A stretch of DNA of 64,000 nt, taken from assembly GCA_947034885.2 (NCBI GenBank), contig OX344750.2, positions 9,458,553 through 9,522,552 of the forward strand, in the 5' to 3' direction. Origin of the DNA: Thuidium tamariscinum. Its lineage: Eukaryota > Streptophyta > Bryopsida > Hypnales > Thuidiaceae. Shown here in pieces: positions 37,001 through 49,890 of this stretch. Each line of letters starts with the position of its first letter. The stretch's first letter is position 1. A model generated the notes under the pieces. That model made no database searches. It was not told the DNA's origin and was given only the letters and a program-made list of their open reading frames with translations. The position numbers and the translations under genes were made by a program.

Positions 37001-38294
37001 TGTCAACTTGATATTCTACAAGGTACTACTTTATAAAATATTGAGATTTTCTCCACCCTACCAAGAATTTGCCATTGAAAACTTAGAGAGAATACATTAT
37101 ATCCTCTTGGTCCTTGAGCCTGGATTAAATGACAACAAAAAATCATTGTGAGTCTTGATTTATTAAAGAGGTATGAATAGATTTTATGCCTTTGTAATAG
37201 CCTTGATTTATAGATATAGAAAGAAGTCATTAATAACTGTACGTATTATTAAAAAATTAGAGTGTACTTATTGTACTTTTTTTTATATTTGATTAAGAAA
37301 ACCACATCTCAAATTCTAAACCACCTAAATTCCAAATACTACTATTCCCAAAAATGACATTACTACTAAAATTAATTAAATATAGTGAAGCTAGAGTGAT
37401 ACCGATTTTAAAATTAAATGATCAACATCTTCTCTTTATAATCAACACTTTTACTTCTAAATCAATGTTTCTATTTTTACAAGATGGATCTTGAAGCTTA
37501 TACTTTAAAAACATATTTATTACATTCTAACAAAAAATTGTGATAGATGCAACTTAAATTTAGTGATGGTTTTGATCCTCCATTCCTTTCAAGAAATTGA
37601 ATTTTATTCTTAGTATAATAGTATTGAAATAAAAAAATCTAATAATATTATACTTAAAAATAAGAAAAAAAAGTAAAAACTTGAAGGTTATTAAAATTAA
37701 AATGTCAAGGTACACTTTCTAGTATATATGACTTTACATAATGGTTTGATATTCAAAACTCTTTGAAAGCACATTTTTCAATTCTTTGATATATTTTTAT
37801 GACATAAAAGAATCAAATAGTATAGTAATTAATTTCAAATTCAATTTAGTTTTTTTCTATTGAAATCCTTTTGCGGTATTTTGCTTAAATTTGGTTAAAT
37901 CTTTGTTTCCAAAAGAGGCATCAAGGGCTACATGCATCTATGAAGTATAGTTAGTAGAATTGTCTAACTTCTATAGACTCTTCATACATGGTATTTTTCA
38001 ATTCAAAGTTCTAAAAGCAATTGTCTATCTCCATCTTATGCTTCATTCTTAGTAATTTTTATACTTAATTTATTTGAATCTTCTTCTTATATGATTCAAT
38101 TGAATTTCAATGTTGTTGTTTAGGTTTTTGTTTTTTTTGACAAAGTCTTTGATACCAAATTGTTGAAAATTGAGAAGCCATCAAACTCAATTTAATTTAC
38201 TAATTTGCTGTGTTCTTCCACTTAATTTCAAGAACAAAAGCAACAAAATACTTATTTGAAGGAAAAGTTGTGATCCTACATCACCATCTCAAAC
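34011..38294. other. AT-rich intergenic DNA before the GMC oxidoreductase gene
   Basis: No supported coding sequence; every open frame is short and low in complexity. Fragments seen: TTTCTTGCAATCACC at 35,757 (R5 terminal motif), a TTAA-type end TAATCCCTTAAGGCCC at 35,893 and a copy of the 2.1-kb repeat at 36,325-36,400. The last few hundred bases should include the promoter of the gene starting at 38,295. Confidence 0.5.
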
Positions 38295-41200
38295 ATGGCA
38301 AAACATTGGAGACTACTATTGTTCTTGAGCTTGTTGCAAGCAATGACCATGTGCAGCTTCTCTGATAAGATTTATGATGGTAAGTTGAAACTTCATAATG
38401 CCAAGTTCAATGCCCTACTTTAATGTACTTATCATACACTTCAAAATTCACACAAACACAGCTATCAATTTAATTTGTTTACATAAAAATATACAAACCC
38501 CATATATCCTATTAATCCATTAAGGACCAGGTCGATGATTGCATACGAACATCTAGCTAGAAATGACATGTTTTCATCAGCAGCTGAAGTAACTACTAAC
38601 AAAAACCTATCATTTTCATCCAAGTCATCAACTAATCATCAACCTGGTCCTTAGTGGGTTAAGTTTAAAATTCAACAATTGAATTTGCTTACTATGAATC
38701 GTTTGTTTACATGTGAATCAGACCCAAATTATTCATTTGTGCGAAACGCAACGGAAGCCCTACTTCATGGTTTCAAAGCATATGATTACATCATTGTGGG
38801 AGGAGGAACTACAGGAATTCCATTGGCAACAACTCTCTCCCAAAATTTCTCGGTCCTACTCTTGGAACGAGGAGGCTCCCCATATGGGGATCCTCTCGTG
38901 GAAAATCTCGAAGGCTTCTACCCCAACTTGCAAATTGATACGCCCACTTCAACATCACAATCCTTTGTTTCGGAGGACGGAGTGCCCAACAACCGAGCTC
39001 ACGTCCTTGGTGGTGGGAGTGCCATTAATGCGGGTTTTTTTACAAAGCCCGAATATGAATTCGTCAAGAAAGCTGGTTGGAATCCAACTCTGGTGAATTC
39101 TTCTTTCAATTGGGTTGCAAATAAAGTGGCTCAATTTCCAAACTTGCAAGTTTTCCAAGTGAGTTTCTTTTCTCTTGAAACTTATTTACCATGACATTTG
39201 AGTTATTTGTAAAGTACACTAAACCGGGGCTTAAGCCCATGAGTTTTGTGAAAAAGCCAGTTGAGTTAAAAAAATGTCGAAATAAAAGTGGGTATGAAAC
39301 TTATTTTTCCATCAAAATGGTGCTTAATAAAGTTTGGGCTCCACTTTTGAAGTCGTGTGACATAAGTATCTTGCAAAAAAGTTTGACGCTTCAACTATAG
39401 TTGATTCTCAACTTCAAGAAAAGTCATGCCCAAAGTAGGGGGGACTTTACAAATAATTCAATTAACCTTGAAACGCCTCAATCCTTTTTTGAATTTTCGG
39501 GCATTTTCGCTTATATCTTTGTATAGATATATCATTTACCAAAATTTAATGAAATTGGTCATTACGAAAGGTTGTCTTTTCTAGATTCAAGTGTTACATT
39601 TGATAAATGAGAAGTTGATTGGATGAAATAGTACCTTAAAGCCCTATGTTCTTTGTCTAGAATATGGACGTCGGAGCACTTCAGGGTTAATCAATTGATA
39701 GCAAGTGTTTGCCAACGAGGTTTATGTAGATAAAGACAGTTTATTCACTAATGTGGAGAGTAAAATTTGGGAGAGAGAGTTTTTGCAATTATTTAAAAAG
39801 GCTTTTTTTTATTGCACATATTGGTTTTGAGACACTGTTTGAACATGTGATTCTAGTTCAATTATTTTCTCTAAATGACTGGTTTTTTGAATTTTTAGCA
39901 TATGACAATTGTAGAATATTTTTATTTTTATTATTTTAAAAAAAGGCCATTTACCTTGTTGTATAATTTGATGTATTATCAATTTTAGTGAGTTTCTTTT
40001 TACTGATTTTGAGGTTAATTTTGACAATGAGATCATTGATTTTTTTTACAACCATAGATTTGGTAGTAAGTTTTATAGTAGTTTCAAGTATTAATGTATT
40101 TTTCTTTCTCTTATGTTGATTTTGACATATTAGATGGCAGCAAGAGATGCATTGTTGGAAGCTGGTGTTACCCCAAATAATGGTATGACATATAAACATT
40201 TGATTGGCACCAAGGTTGGTGGATCATTGTTTGATGAAAATGGTCACCGTCACTCTGCAGCTGACCTTCTCTCGTATGCCAATCCAAGCAACCTTGATGT
40301 CTTTATTTGGGCTACTGTCCAAAATATTATCTTCAATGGTAAGTTGTAAAACTTTACCAATCACTTCCTTATGATTCTTTTAATTATTTACAAGTACAGG
40401 AATATCTTACTTATTTTACTAGTCATGCTTTATAGGCTACGTAATAGCAAAGGTTATTTGTAGGTTATAAATAACGATTGCAAATAAAGACCTGCCAAGC
40501 TGAGTTTGGATTATTCTTCATGACCTATCTACTTTTGCCATTATCTAGTATAATTTCAATTTAAAAAAGTGTGAGTTGATTGATCTCCTTGAACTCTCAA
40601 TATATTAACATAAAACACTATAAGTTGGAGCAACTAGTTTGTTACATTTATCTAGTATTGCAATAGTCTTTGTATTGTTAATGCCATTGTGCACATATCA
40701 ACTATTAAGGTTCATTGTCAAAACTTAGGATTTATCAATAGTGATTGACTCTCCTTTGCCAAATACAATTTGCCATGACATTGGAACTTGTCATCATTGA
40801 GATTTGTTGAACAAATACTACATGACTAATCACATTGTCTATCAATGCATCATAGGATCAACATTACATCCAAATTGTAAGGCAATAGGTGTGTTATTCA
40901 AAGATTTGAATGGTAATAGCCATTCAATGTTCTTGAATAATGAAAGGAGCGAGGTAATTCTTTCAGCAGGGGCAATCGGTAGCCCTCAATTACTCATGTT
41001 GAGTGGAATTGGACCTAAAGATCACCTTATTCAATTCAACATTACTACCATTTATGATAATCCATTTGTGGGCAACCACATGGCAGACAACCCTACCAAC
41101 TCTTTATCAGTGCTTACTAATGAAGAAGTAGAAGTATCATTGATCGAGGTGGTAGGCATCACCAAATTTGGTAGCTACATTGAGATTGCTAGTGGCATAG

Positions 41201-42416
41201 CCCAGGTAAATGGTCATACCTGTTCAACCTTTTTCTTTCAAAATTTTTCTTTAGATTAGAAGAATATCCTAGTACTACAAGGTGACATTTTTGACTTAAT
41301 TTAGATGCAATTTCATTGAAATTGGATTATATTTCATATAAATTTAGATTAGTTGATTTGGATTTAATCTTAGACTCAATGCAAAGTCATCACCTAGGAT
41401 GGGTGGTTTATTTTTGATGTTAGATCTTAATTCAATTATTTACATTTGTATTAATATTAGTCTTTTGTATAATTTTTAAGCAAGAGGCTCAATTGTCTAA
41501 ATCCAAATTCTTGACAACAATGTATAGGTATTGCTAAAAGTTGCCCAAGAAACAAATAAGAATGTTGAAAAAAATTCCAAGCTAAGCATAAGCCATTCGA
41601 ATGCACAAATTATGCAAGAAAAAATTCTTTTTGCTATTCTCTCTGTTCCACCTCAGTTTCAAGCAGAAGCAGCATGGAGCGGCAATATTTTGCACAAGAT
41701 ATGGGGGCCTCATTCTCGGGGATACTTAAAGCTCAATAGCTTGGATGTAAATGAGACTCCAAAAGTGCAATTTAACTACTTCAAAGACCCATATGACTTG
41801 GTCACATGTGAAAAAGGCATCCGCACAATTTTAAACACCATCAATGCAACATCTCTTTTGTCTTTGCAATACACAAATGACTCTATTCCAGAACATTTGC
41901 GCCTTATTAAAGACACGATTGAAAGTACATGGCCACAAAGAGACTTTGGAAACACTACTCAAGACTCAATTAATATTCAACAATGGTGTAAGGATAGTGT
42001 GCAAACAATATGGCATTACCATGGTGGATGTTTGGTTGGACTTGTTGTTAATCAAGATTATCGAGTCTTAGGAGTGGAATCCCTTCGAGTCATCGATGGA
42101 TCTACATTTTGGCGTTCACCTGGTACTAATCCACAAGCAACATTAATGATGTTGGGAAGGTATGGATCCCCCTAATACCACACTTCCAATCTTATTTATT
42201 GTTGGTCATGAATATTATCTAATGTACACACTACAACAAAGCATCAATTCCCTTGATTTCCACCTTTCTATTTCAAATTCCATCGCATATAACATGTTTT
42301 CTTAAGTATTTGAAGTCATAAATGATTAAGTTTCATATACTCATAATTTTCTTGGCTATTACTATGGCAGGTACATGGTGTGCAAATTCTCAAAGAAAGA
42401 CTTGGTTACAAAATAA
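38295..42416 (+). CDS. HOTHEAD-like GMC family FAD oxidoreductase, slipped last exon
   Basis: GMC (glucose-methanol-choline) family flavoenzyme of the plant HOTHEAD / mandelonitrile-lyase-like group, which includes enzymes of cuticle omega-hydroxy acid oxidation and hydroxynitrile lyases. Six exons: 38295-38379, 38722-39158, 40134-40338, 40856-41205, 41528-42159 and 42371-42416 (1,755 nt, 584 residues, close to HOTHEAD). Exon 1 is a signal peptide ([17 protein letters not shown]), so the protein is likely secreted. Visible: the FAD-binding GGGTTG at 55-60, LLLERGG at about 74-80, the GGGSAIN block, the active-site WHYHGG at 521-526 and GTNPQAT at 558-564. The last exon seems to have lost one base after ATG: the frame encodes [14 protein letters not shown] instead of a family-like tail. 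Two TTAA-bounded elements lie in introns 1 and 2. Substrate not predictable. Confidence 0.9.
38512..38662. mobile_element. 151-bp TTAA-bounded element in GMC intron 1
   Basis: TTAATCCATTAAGGACCAGGT at the left is mirrored by ACCTGGTCCTTAGTGGGTTAA at the right, both ending in TTAA. The centre (CATTTTCATCC, AGCAGCTGAAG) does not code. Same TTAA and GGACC design as element T but much shorter. It lies wholly inside intron 1 and leaves the splice sites intact. Confidence 0.65.
39462..39690. mobile_element. 229-bp TTAA-bounded element in GMC intron 2
   Basis: Left end TTAACCTTGAAACGCCTCAA; right end GTCGGAGCACTTCAGGGTTAA, an imperfect inverted match. The right end matches those at 25,223 and 63,306, so it belongs to the second TTAA group. 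It lies inside the roughly 1-kb intron between exons 2 and 3. Confidence 0.6.
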
Positions 42417-43419
42417 ATCCTTGATTGAATTCCAAGAAGAATTAGAGAAGTAACTTCTATAAATTCTCATAATTACCACTTATATTTTTGACTAGATGAT
42501 TTGTAGATCAAAAAATAGAGAGAAATTCCAACCACTTCTGGTGATTGGTATACTTGGGGACTTTAAACGATGGTGTACATGGCTTGTTGGCAATTAAGTA
42601 CTCAAGAGGATTCTTATGATTTCAGTTTTCAGCATGACTTTCAAAGTGTGTTTTCAAAGGTGTGGTTTCAAATTAGCCTTTTAGGAATAATTTTAATTAC
42701 AATTGGTAAAGGCTTGAGCATGTTGGCAACTTTTGAATATAAAGAATAAAAAAACATTTTTGGTTTAAGAACCACGATTCCATTTCTTAATTAAATTTTT
42801 TGGGGGTAATCTTTCAATTATCAGATCTGAAATCATCATAACTAAGAAGTGCACTTTAGATGTAAGCCTTCGAGCTTAAAATACCAACTTACCCACAGAA
42901 ATTGCTTCTATAAAACCAAACAGTAACTCACAGCGAATATTACAATGACAATGACACTGACCCGCAAAGAAGCGAAGGTGAAGTGCAAGGGACTATTTTG
43001 GAAGATTTCAAACACTTATTATACAAGTCCCACATACCTGTACTTAAAACAGTAACAGATGGAAATAAATGACAGACAATTGACAAAAATCAACTGCCAT
43101 TGACCCGGAATGGCACCAGAAAAGGGAACTACAGCGAAAAGACCTTTCTCCCTTGCCTTCCAATAATGCGAACTCCTTTGGCTCTCTACACATAATGCGT
43201 GCGGAATGTAACTTAACTCCTAGCTATAGAAAATTCTCTTCTCACTAACATGGCTCATCTAACGAGCCAGATAAATGCTGTCTTTCATTACGACCTATCT
43301 CACCAAGACCCTAACAAGTATATGACCGTATGCAGTGGCACGGTCCAAAACCAATGATTTGAGGAGGTACCACGTTACGTAGACCAGAGGGAACTGTATT
43401 TAATAATAAACAAAACACT
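42417..43419. other. Intergenic region between convergent genes
   Basis: The GMC gene ends at 42,416 and the clathrin assembly gene ends at 43,420 on the other strand, so both 3' untranslated regions and terminators must lie here. Composition rises in GC from about 42,840. No other gene seen. Confidence 0.5.
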
Positions 43420-46400
43420 TCAAAGCAACCCCGGGTTCCCAAATGGATTCTGATACGCAGGAGGAGGTGCCGGCAGAGCCAATTGACCAGGTACTGGCGC
43501 CGGCTGAGGAGACCCATATGGATATTGACCACCCCCCTGTCCTGCATATGGGTTTCCAAAAGGATTAGGATTACCAGGAGTCCCTCCCATCATGTGCTGT
43601 TGGTGCTGCTGCTGCATCAAAAGAGCTTGCTGCTGTTGCTGCATCATAGCCATTTGCACATTAGCCGTAGGTGCATACTGTCCAGAAGCCAGGAACGGGT
43701 CCATATGTTGGGGGGGCATCCCTGGACCTTGGAAGGGGTTAGGAGCAGGAGCATTCATTCCCATGTTGTAACTGTTCGGAACTGCTCCGTTCGGTCCACG
43801 CTTTTGTAGCGCGTCATCGTACAAGCTGTCGAGTGTCAACTTATCGAAACCCCCAGCCTGTCGGAGTTTTTTCAAGAATTGCACCGTTAGACAGACCTTT
43901 GTGACAAATAAAATCCAACACCAACCAATAGTGAGACTGTTCCTGCACAATTGAAATGATCCTTACCTACACCATGTAGAATATTTAGATACGTTGCAAT
44001 AACATTACGTGATATGAGATGATTCTTCACAATATACAAACCAAAATATAAGATTAAAAATGTCGTAAGTTCTATCGTAAAGTGAATTTTGGTTTTGCAG
44101 AAATGAATCCAGCACTCACAAGTTTGCTATGGTTTGCAGCAGCAGCCGCGGAATCTGTAGGATTCGTGACTAGGGCAAGCTCCCAACCAGATGGATCATT
44201 GATATCGAAAGTGGGCCCATTCCCATTTGCACTTTGACCTGCAGACACACGAGAATGGAATCGAAAGCCAAGCTTACATCAGACTGAGGAGCCCTTCACA
44301 TTTCGAGGTCGGACCGGAAATTAGCATGATTCTAAATGAATCTGATCTAAAAGAATATACGCAGATCTCACTGAGTGCAAATGGACCTTACGAACCAGAA
44401 TCTGCAAAGAATGCGTGAGATAACTTCTAATAACAATTAAAAAATTTAACTTACCCTCGGGAACAATTGCTAGAGCCAGAGCGTTGGCATCTTCCAAGGC
44501 TGAAGCATTTGGTAAATCAGCGTCTAATCCCTGTGAATCAAATGCAAAGAAATAAGTCAGATACTCTTTTAGAAAGTATTTTCCTTAAATGGAGAACATG
44601 ATCTCTTCAAACAGATGTCTAAACTAGTTACAAGTTCCAAAACATCAAAACATCATGAAACGAAAGACTCGACCATACTTGATATATTTCACAAAACATC
44701 TATTCGCTAAGCAATGAAAAAGTCCTGTATTTAACTTTCAGAATAAAATTAATAAAACACGCAAAAACGAAATGCAGGAGAAAACTCTAGAATATTCTGA
44801 GCAAGAACCATTCAAAAAATGTGAATGGAACATAAAAATTACCAGAAGATCTCCAACGGGTTCAACGACAGCAGGCGCAGGAGGCGGTGGCAACTCTTCG
44901 GGAACAGGAAGCTGAGCCTTGGTGGAATCCTCGTACTCTTCTTCCTTGTAGGAAGGAGCTGAATCCAACGGTGGACGTGGTGGACTTCCATCTTCATATT
45001 CCTATTCATGTGAGGAAGAGAGTGTCAAATCATGTACAACAGAGCATGGCATGCTCAGTGAGTACACAATATTTTCCCAGAACAAAGAGTCACACCTGAG
45101 AGTTCAGGTTCAGACTAACCAGCTTCGGAACAATAATCTTGTCTAGAAACAGCACTCACCGGCTCATTTTTCAACATCAACGTGGCTCCTGCACGAGGGG
45201 CTTCTTTTACGTAATCCTCCATTGTCGTAAGGAAAGATTGAGGAGGCTGGAGCATGAAATGAAGGTAAAAGTCATTACTTAGATAGAGAATAGAGTGTGA
45301 TGAATAATGAATTAGTAAACCATTTAATTTAACAAAATGGACAATAAACATTTATCTTGTTGACTTAAAAATGAACAAAGAATGGTCTGTAACAAAGTTC
45401 ATTACAGCCAGAAGTTCATGCAAACTACCTGCTCAAGAGTGGGGAACTGGAAACTGCGAGCAAGGTCCAACCCCTTGCACACCTCGTAGAAATCCGACAA
45501 TCTTTCAGCCTGCAGCATAGATAAGGTGGATACAGTTGAAATCTCCATGAGATACCGAAATAGTTAAAAGTACATGTTGTCGGATTCATTGTTCCGAAAT
45601 CTAAGAACATGCTTAAAGCATATATTAGCAAACACATAGTGCACGACAACACCAAGTCAGAAGCTCAACCAAAATGATGAACATGATCCTCACCTGTTGT
45701 CCAGCTCTCTTATAAATCTCAAGTGCCTTAATTGCATCATGTCGCTGCATTTCAAAAAACTGCATTCCCACAGACCGAAAATAAGGGACAATTCTAAATG
45801 GAACAGATCACAACTCAAAATTCCACGAACGAGCGCACCTGATAACACTCACCTTGTCAACAAGATTGATAATTCCATCATTGATCGCACGATACAGCTT
45901 GAAGCTCTCCTTCAGTACCTGCCCATCAAGTACACCTATTGTATGAAATTCAAGCTTTGAGAAGAGCACGTAGAATACATTACTAGGGTAACAAGGTGCA
46001 AATTTAGGAGAGAATGTAGATCTAGGAGCACACCCGGTGCTGTGTAGGGTGGTCCCTGTTGGAGCACCGGGTGCACGAGAAGAAGTAGCGAGAAAACGGA
46101 GAAGGTGATATGGCAGGGTGCAGACACTAGAAGCTGTCTGTAGTAGGAATCACTGAACTTAGTGCCACCCTAAAGAACTCTGGGTGTCCCCTCAATAAGC
46201 ATTCCTTCCCAAAATTGGGTGCCTGAAAATAAGAAGTAGAAGGGATCACAAGTACGCACCAGACCGAGAGCAGCCTGAATAACATAGTTGCCTGCAGCAG
46301 CTCCCTCCGGCTGCAAATGTAACAACAAATGAATTATTATTTCCTGACACGAAATCAGTCATTCAAATTTCTGGGCAGCAGAAAGAAACATGCATCATAT

Positions 46401-49020
46401 TTCTTCGTGAACAACTAGTCCAGGATCCAGATTAGGGAAAAATTCTGGATGAAAGCGTTGACCGGAATTAATATGTTACCAAACAGTTCAATCTGCAAAG
46501 AAATCAATTGCACAGATAATCACCTGACAACCCATGAGCCGGTAAAGGAGCTGTTGAAGAGCAGGCAAATGCTCCAATAATTCTACCGTGTCTAACTCCC
46601 TTGTCCTACTATGCCCCTGCAAGAGTACAGCAACCTTAGTCAACGGAAAACAGAACGTATAGACTAGTAGCTTGGACAGAAACATCATGGATCGCAGGCA
46701 ATTTAACGTATCACAACGATAGAAGGAACATACAACTCTACGAAGAGGTCTATCCAAGACTTACTGTTGGACGTTCGGACTCCACATCGTACTTCAGAAC
46801 GCGAAAGCATTCAAGGCGCTCCTCAAGGAATAGTGCATATGTGCGTACCCATGCTGAGTAATCCCAAGCTGAAGGTAATCAAAGCAACAAAACAATGACC
46901 TTAGAGGGAACACCATCAAACACCACCACACGTCCAATGTTTGAGCCGATTACACCAAATGAGCAACATGCATGGACTTCCAAATAGCAAAGAAGATAAG
47001 CACAAAACAAAATTAATACGAGTAATAATAATAAAATAGTAAAACTGATTTCTGAATTCTTAACAAGAATGCTCTAGATGAATCAATAGCGGACAGCGTT
47101 AGTCAGCAAATGATACGATAGAGAGACTATTACCATGAGGACTTGAATCATCCTTAAAATTGGAAAGATTGAGGATGTGACCCCTGTTACGACCGTAGTT
47201 AATCAGCTCTTCACGAAAAGTCGGATCCCCTTCCCTTAAAGTCCGGTGAATAACCATCATGGCTTTCAGTGCGACCTATCACACAAAACAAACCCCATCT
47301 CAGTGATCACGGATCTGCAATACATGTCTAATATGTCCAACTAGACACTTGGTAGAATACGGCTGATACACTAGAAGCTTACGCACTACTTAATGACCAG
47401 GGTTTAAGCGCTTGCTTAACACAAAAAATTGTACCCGTATCATTTCTTACGAGAATGCAGGGATAGGTTCCAAATGTATTGATTCAACGTCATAGGATAG
47501 TGTTCAACATAATTGACGAAGTCTCTTTTCTAGTAAAATCGAAAAAGTCTTCGGCCGGCTCAGAGAAATTCTTATCCAGAGGAAGTAAGAAAAGATGAAG
47601 AAAACTAATCATCAGTATTCTACTTCAAATGAGGGGGAGTTAACGTACCCCTAATTCAACTCTGTTATATTGAGCATCTATATGTCAAGTGATTTAGTCA
47701 AACTATTATCTGACCCGTTCTCGACTGCTTCTCGCCAGCAATGGTCAATTCAAGGGTACTCCTCAAATTTTCCAGGAGACTAATCCGACCAAAGCACGTG
47801 AACAAAGAGGCAAATGTAACAAAATCAGCATTAGCGATATTAAGAACACACGGTTGTTCGAATTTTCTCTTAGACATTACCGTCCAGTTATGAGTCTTGG
47901 CAATTCGTCTGGCAAGAGCATGAATGCAGTATGCCACGTCTGCTCGAGGTCTTGATGCAGAAGTAGCCGAGAAGATCACTGCTCATAACAGACGAGAGCA
48001 AAATCAGACTCATCTAGCTACAAATAAAGAAACATAAATCCAGCAGCAACTGAACAGAACAGACATAGCATAGACCAATGTGTAAGGAGACTCACTTCGC
48101 ACATGCTTCTCTTTCGGGGGACACTCCACATGATTCGTTGCTTTCACAACTGCGATATCAAGTTCCTGCAAGTTTCGGCGAAGTCAGGGCGTCAGAAACT
48201 TTCTACAAACAAACAATCAGATCCAATTACCCGAATTCTTCACGAAAAAACTGTATCAAAAACAACGCTTCTAACGAGATAGGTCTTGCAATCCTGCCTT
48301 TCTGATCCTCAGCTGGATACTGACATTCCATTCAGGATCTCACTCGCGAGACTCTATTATCAGACATTGTTTCCACTCTCTTCTAAGATCAAGAGTGGTC
48401 TATTCAGACACACGAAAACTAACTCGTCTCGGTAATAACGAACACGGTGTTTCTCTTCATTCATATATCCTGAGACGATAGGGCAGAGGAAATGAAGAGC
48501 ATCGAACATTTACAATCCTAGCTCAATCCCTTCCATTCTCACAGTAAAATGTTCGATGTGGCGAACTAAAACTAAAACACTCGCCATACGGGTCTTAAAA
48601 TCATATTCCGAATATACAACGACGCACTCCCCAACCTAACACCCCCTTCCCCCAAGACCACACTCTCTCCGCATGCACGCTGCGACAAATACTCCCCGAA
48701 ACAATAGGGCAGGAGATAAGAAGCGCATCAAACATTTACAATCCTAGCTCAATCCCTCCGATTTCCACAGAAAAATGTCCCGACACAAGCTGCCAAGCCC
48801 ATCCTCCAGTCATTAAGTCAGATTCCGACTACACCTGGCAACCTAACCCCAGGACCACCCCCCCGCTCCGCACGCACGCACGCTGCCATACAACAAAACC
48901 AAAATAATCCAAGCGTAACGCATCGTCTACCTTGTACGTGCTGTTAACCTTGGCGAGACCAACTTTCGTGGAATCCTTGATCGCACCAAGAGCCTTGCGA
49001 AGGCTCTGCTGCGACGCCAT
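43420..49020 (-). CDS. ANTH-domain clathrin assembly protein (AP180/CALM-like)
   Basis: Endocytic adaptor that binds PI(4,5)P2 at the plasma membrane and recruits clathrin and EH-domain partners; resembles plant PICALM/CAP proteins such as Arabidopsis At2g25430. Fifteen exons, 3' to 5' limits: 49020-48931, 48165-48096, 47978-47881, 47275-47134, 46868-46765, 46616-46524, 46310-46260, 45918-45853, 45759-45694, 45509-45429, 45246-45160, 45001-44843, 44530-44455, 44238-44120, 43857-43420; 1,740 nt, 579 residues. All phases agree. The ANTH domain spans about 31-310, with the phosphoinositide motif K(X)9KXKH at 38-51 (starting KATNHVE). The disordered tail has a proline-rich acidic stretch, a WELALV motif, NPF motifs at 474, 532 and 571, DPF at 487 and a glutamine-rich run at about 506-521. 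The tail is somewhat shorter than in Arabidopsis. Intron 1 contains a tandem duplication. Confidence 0.95.
48471..48890. repeat. Tandem duplication inside clathrin assembly gene intron 1
   Basis: Two units of about 220 bp (48,471-48,690 and 48,697-48,890) share ATAGGGCAG, then AACATTTACAATCCTAGCTC with AATCCC, CAACCTAAC, GACCAC and CACGCTGC in the same order. The second unit is diverged. It lies wholly inside intron 1, so the coding sequence is unaffected. Confidence 0.65.
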
Positions 49021-49701
49021 CCTGGCTTGCAATCCTTAAGAACCGCAAACCACACCTCCCGGCCGTGATGCAACCACGCTACGACCGCGCCTCGATCTCC
49101 GCTTTCGCCACCGTCCCGCCCGCGCCTGGCTCTCCCTTCGTCTCGCACCTCCCGTCGGTCTTCCAAACCCGATCCCCGCCCTCCACCAGACACTTCACAT
49201 CCCTAAGCCCCCGCGGATCCTACGGCCCGGAGAGACGACGACGACCAAAGGGAGCTAAGCTTTGCATCCGCCGTGGCTATGGCGGACCGAGCTCCAGAAG
49301 CGCTGCAACAAGAGCGCCACAGCCAAACAGGGCCGAAGCTTCGTCCAATTATTATACGGCTCCAGGAATTGAATAAGACGAAGCTCGGGAGCTTCTCTAA
49401 CGTCTTCTCGCACCCCCCAAGCCCCAACCCAAGGCTTCCAGAAGCGTTGGCCGGGGGACGGGGCGGGGATTCGATCCCGTGATCGATCTAGCTGGCCGGC
49501 TCGATCGGACTCCAGGTTCGGTCCGGACCCAGCGTCTAGGTCCGTCAAACAAGGCTGGCGACCAAGTTCCGGGGTGGAGGGGCGTTGCTGCACGGGCTCA
49601 ACTTATGTCGGTCCCTGCATTTGATGAACCCTCATCCTCGTGTGAAAAAGTATACCCTAACCACTGTAGTATATCCTGTTGCACAATTCCTCTACAAAGG
49701 A
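49021..49701 (-). promoter_or_regulatory. GC-rich upstream region of the clathrin assembly gene
   Basis: The 600 bp above the start codon are GC- and CpG-rich, in contrast with the AT-rich DNA beyond about 49,630. Overlapping long open frames on both strands (49,065-49,736) have no family signature and are a by-product of composition. Presumed 5' leader and promoter. The GGATCC and CGATCGATC words are not assigned a role. Confidence 0.45.
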
Positions 49702-49890
49702 CTAGCACAGACCTGTTGCAGCGTAACATTGATTGAACTTAGGAGAAAATGGATTGGATGAAAAATGGTTTGGATGAAATACACTTTGGATGAAAATGTG
49801 ATTGTTTTTGTGAAAATGGGTTGTGAGAGGGGTTGTGACCATCTCTACTTAATATAATAGATATGTCCCCTTTGACATGGATTACAATTT
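49702..49890 (+). repeat. Dispersed repeat R2, copy 2
   Basis: Starts CTAGCACAGACCTG and follows copy 1 (23,389-23,556). From 49,745 to about 50,010 it continues with some eight GGATGAAA-like units, so the repeat or its neighbour is longer here. Confidence 0.6.

Noticed and set aside
49065-49736. Six overlapping frames above the clathrin gene
   Set aside because: All fall in the CpG-rich promoter region and contradict each other in strand and phase.
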